This document shows, one piece after another, positions 62,350-64,000 of a stretch of DNA of 64,000 nt (position 1 is the first letter of the stretch; each line of letters opens with the position of its first letter). The position numbers and the translations under genes were made by a program. The notes under the pieces were generated by a model. That model saw only the letters and a list, made by a program, of their open reading frames with translations. It did no database searches and had not been told where the DNA came from. Source of the stretch: Lacinutrix sp. Hel_I_90 (lineage in GTDB: Bacteria; Bacteroidota; Bacteroidia; Flavobacteriales; Flavobacteriaceae); NCBI RefSeq assembly GCF_000934685.1, contig NZ_JYNQ01000001.1, positions 2,840,501 to 2,904,500 on the forward strand, written 5' to 3'.

Positions 62350-62450
62350 ACACTGCCTTTAGCATTTAATTTCAAACTTGATTTGGAATCTATTGCATCC
62401 GTAATTTATCAGTTTGAAGAGGTTGCAATCAGTCAAATCCGTCCTCTTTA
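62350..62450 (-). ncRNA. SAM-II-like riboswitch in the metK leader
   Basis: Minus-strand leader RNA. P1: AAGAGG (62443-62448) with CCTCTT (62417-62422). Within its loop are GGATTTGACTGATTGCAA, matching the SAM-II core (GATTT-A-C-x-G-ATTGCAA), and ACTG pairs with CAGT in the 3' part to form the pseudoknot. The 3' core AAATGCTAAAGGCAGT (62352-62367) matches the SAM-II AAATG-CTAAAG block. Between the halves lies an extra 8-bp stem, TTCAAACT/AGTTTGAA, not in the minimal aptamer. About 50 nt separate it from the metK ATG. The regulatory mode (translation or transcription) is not visible. Confidence 0.75.
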
Positions 62451-62462
62451 ATTTTCGAAATA

Positions 62463-62470
62463 CAAAAGTA
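62463..62470 (-). promoter_or_regulatory. metK -7 promoter box TACTTTTG
   Basis: Minus-strand TAnnTTTG match 14 bp upstream of the riboswitch P1, so transcription should start just before the aptamer. Confidence 0.55.
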
Positions 62471-62691
62471 ACAAAATAATGGAGTTTAAAAAGTTTGAGT
62501 CAGTTAAAAATCGTTAAAATCCAGAGAAGGGCATTTTTATAAATTCATATAAACCAAAAAAAGACGCTTATATTCAAATATTCTTAATTAGAAAACCAAT
62601 TAAGGATATTTTTAATAAAATCTCTTTAGAGACTGTTATAAGTAAGCTGTTCTTTAGTAACTTTATCTATCGGTTAAACTAAAAAGAAATT

Positions 62692-64000
62692 ATGCCATTA
62701 CAGCCAAAATTAACGCGTTTTAATCAAAATGTTTTGTCAAAATATCAAATTTATAATGGTATTTTCATGACCCTGCCTTTTGATACTATTTCAAAAACTG
62801 GTGTGCTTTTGCCGCTATTTCATGAAACTTGTAAAAAAGGTTTTGAGAACGGAGATAACCCTACGGCAATTGTAGCTAGTTTCTTTAAGAAATACCAAGC
62901 GAGACGTGGTGATGAAAGTCAAATTAATTTATTATTCCGCTTTATTCAATATATTGAACGTCAAGTAGTTTTGTTTGATGCTATTGAAGATGCTGCTTTT
63001 CCGATTGTAAATAATATGGATGGTATTGGTACACTGCGTAGTTTAAAAGAAAGCGCGTCTGCCGAAGGGAAATTAGATAAATTGCGTGAGTATTTAGAAG
63101 AATTTAAAGTCCGAATCGTACTTACCGCACATCCTACGCAATTCTATCCTGGTGCCGTTTTAGGCATTATCACCGATTTAACAGAAGCGTTAAAGGATAA
63201 CGATTTACTTCGAATAAATGATTTGTTGGCGCAACTGGGAAAAACACCATTTTTTAAGCACGAAAAACCAACGCCTTATGATGAAGCGGTAAGTTTAATA
63301 TGGTACTTAGAAAATGTGTTTTATCAATCCTTCGGAAAGATTTACGATTACATTCAGCAAAATATTTTTGAGGGGAAGTCTATTGCTAACGATATTATAA
63401 ATGTGGGGTTCTGGCCAGGTGGAGATAGAGATGGAAATCCCTTTGTGACACCAGAAATCACCCTGAAAGTGGCAGCTAGATTGCGAGAAACGATTATAAA
63501 AAACTACTATAGAGATATTAGAAAGTTAAGTCGAAAATTAACGTTTCAAGGTGTGGAGGAGCGCGTAGTTTTTCTTGAAAAAGAACTTTACAAGATTGTG
63601 CTTCATGAGAGCTCAGACTTAAGCCTAGAGTCTTTTGCTCAGGAATTAAAGTCGATAAAAGAACTCATTATAGAGAAGCACCAATCGCTTTATGTTTCAG
63701 AAATAACAAGCATAATTAATAAAATACATCTTTTTGGATTTCATTTTTCTACACTCGATATTCGTCAAGATAGCAGGGCGCATGCTAAAGTGTTTACAGA
63801 CATGGTAAATGTTATGATTGAGAGCGGAAGCACTATTTTCCCAAAAAATTATAACGCCCTTTCAGAGCAGGAGCAGGTACAGCTGCTTTCAAAAGTAAAA
63901 GGAAAAGTAGATTTGTCGTTAATTAAAGATGAAGAAACACTCAAGGCTTTACGTACTATGGAGGCTATAAAAACCATTCAGCAGTCTAATGGTGAGCGTG
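62692..64000 (+). CDS. ppc: Phosphoenolpyruvate carboxylase (3' end cut off)
   Basis: The first 436 codons of an enzyme that makes oxaloacetate from PEP and bicarbonate, replenishing the TCA cycle. The start MPLQPKLTRFNQNVLSKYQ at the ATG at 62692 precedes a long helical domain; VLTAHPTQFYPG (about residue 145) is the conserved His loop, GFWPGGDRDGNPFV (about 240) the PEPC core motif and FGFHFSTLDIRQDSRAH (about 345) a further signature. The rest runs beyond the window. It is divergent from metK; the 221 bp before it (62471-62691) show no clear promoter box. Confidence 0.95.
   Translation, partial: MPLQPKLTRFNQNVLSKYQIYNGIFMTLPFDTISKTGVLLPLFHETCKKGFENGDNPTAIVASFFKKYQARRGDESQINLLFRFIQYIERQVVLFDAIEDAAFPIVNNMDGIGTLRSLKESASAEGKLDKLREYLEEFKVRIVLTAHPTQFYPGAVLGIITDLTEALKDNDLLRINDLLAQLGKTPFFKHEKPTPYDEAVSLIWYLENVFYQSFGKIYDYIQQNIFEGKSIANDIINVGFWPGGDRDGNPFVTPEITLKVAARLRETIIKNYYRDIRKLSRKLTFQGVEERVVFLEKELYKIVLHESSDLSLESFAQELKSIKELIIEKHQSLYVSEITSIINKIHLFGFHFSTLDIRQDSRAHAKVFTDMVNVMIESGSTIFPKNYNALSEQEQVQLLSKVKGKVDLSLIKDEETLKALRTMEAIKTIQQSNGER

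Overview
The window is a stretch of chromosome from a marine-type member of the Flavobacteriaceae (Bacteroidota). The signs are low GC, promoters of the Bacteroidota form TTTG-N19-TAnnTTTG, type IX secretion (T9SS) sorting domains, a GLPGLI-family protein beside an outer-membrane beta-barrel receptor, a T9SS plug protein, and a sodium-pumping NADH:quinone oxidoreductase (NQR). Both ends cut genes: the left edge is inside a mevalonate-kinase-like GHMP kinase and the right edge is inside phosphoenolpyruvate carboxylase.

1-10.4 kb: isoprenoid genes (GHMP kinase, UbiA prenyltransferase), a nitrilase, an RsuA/RluB-type pseudouridine synthase with Gly where the catalytic Asp is expected, a SET-domain protein, two small membrane proteins, proline catabolism (pruA), an NRDE-family hydrolase, a papain-like DUF6695-type protein, apaG and the T9SS plug protein. 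10.5-19.8 kb: complete nqrABCDEF operon, a small Cys-rich protein, a DUF4846 pseudogene, a short conserved protein, and ApbE, the flavin transferase that loads FMN on NqrB and NqrC. 19.8-25.4 kb (mostly minus strand): methyltransferase, SUMF1-like protein, map, HAD phosphatase, gpmI, VanY-type peptidase and GNAT enzymes, with a TonB-like gene scrap.

25.9-26.5 kb: tRNA-Gly followed by a tandem array whose 116/117-bp unit carries the 3' end of that tRNA and its terminator. 26.5-33.2 kb: pepE, two near-identical secreted proteins with a decayed gene between them, a third relative, a DUF6702 protein and an M1 metallopeptidase. 33.4-42.1 kb: membrane pyrophosphatase (K+-dependent type, probably Na+-pumping), MgtC/DUF4010 protein, App1 phosphatase, polyphosphate kinase and deoxynucleoside kinase. 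NQR and the pyrophosphatase together suggest sodium-based membrane energetics. 42.3-46.0 kb: GLPGLI protein and its outer-membrane receptor.

46.1-60.6 kb is the accessory part: a 0.6-kb gene-free region with a perfect 32-bp palindrome, then a T9SS type A protein with one YD motif, a 2,291-residue SpvB/FG-GAP/RHS protein ending in a Hint domain and a 113-residue putative toxin, a small candidate immunity protein 10 bp downstream, a probable surface lipoprotein, and a 1,454-residue T9SS type B protein with eight repeats. I read this as a secreted polymorphic toxin locus linked to T9SS. 60.6-64 kb: tRNA-Tyr with a duplicated 3' flank, metK preceded by a SAM-II-like riboswitch with an extra stem, and ppc.
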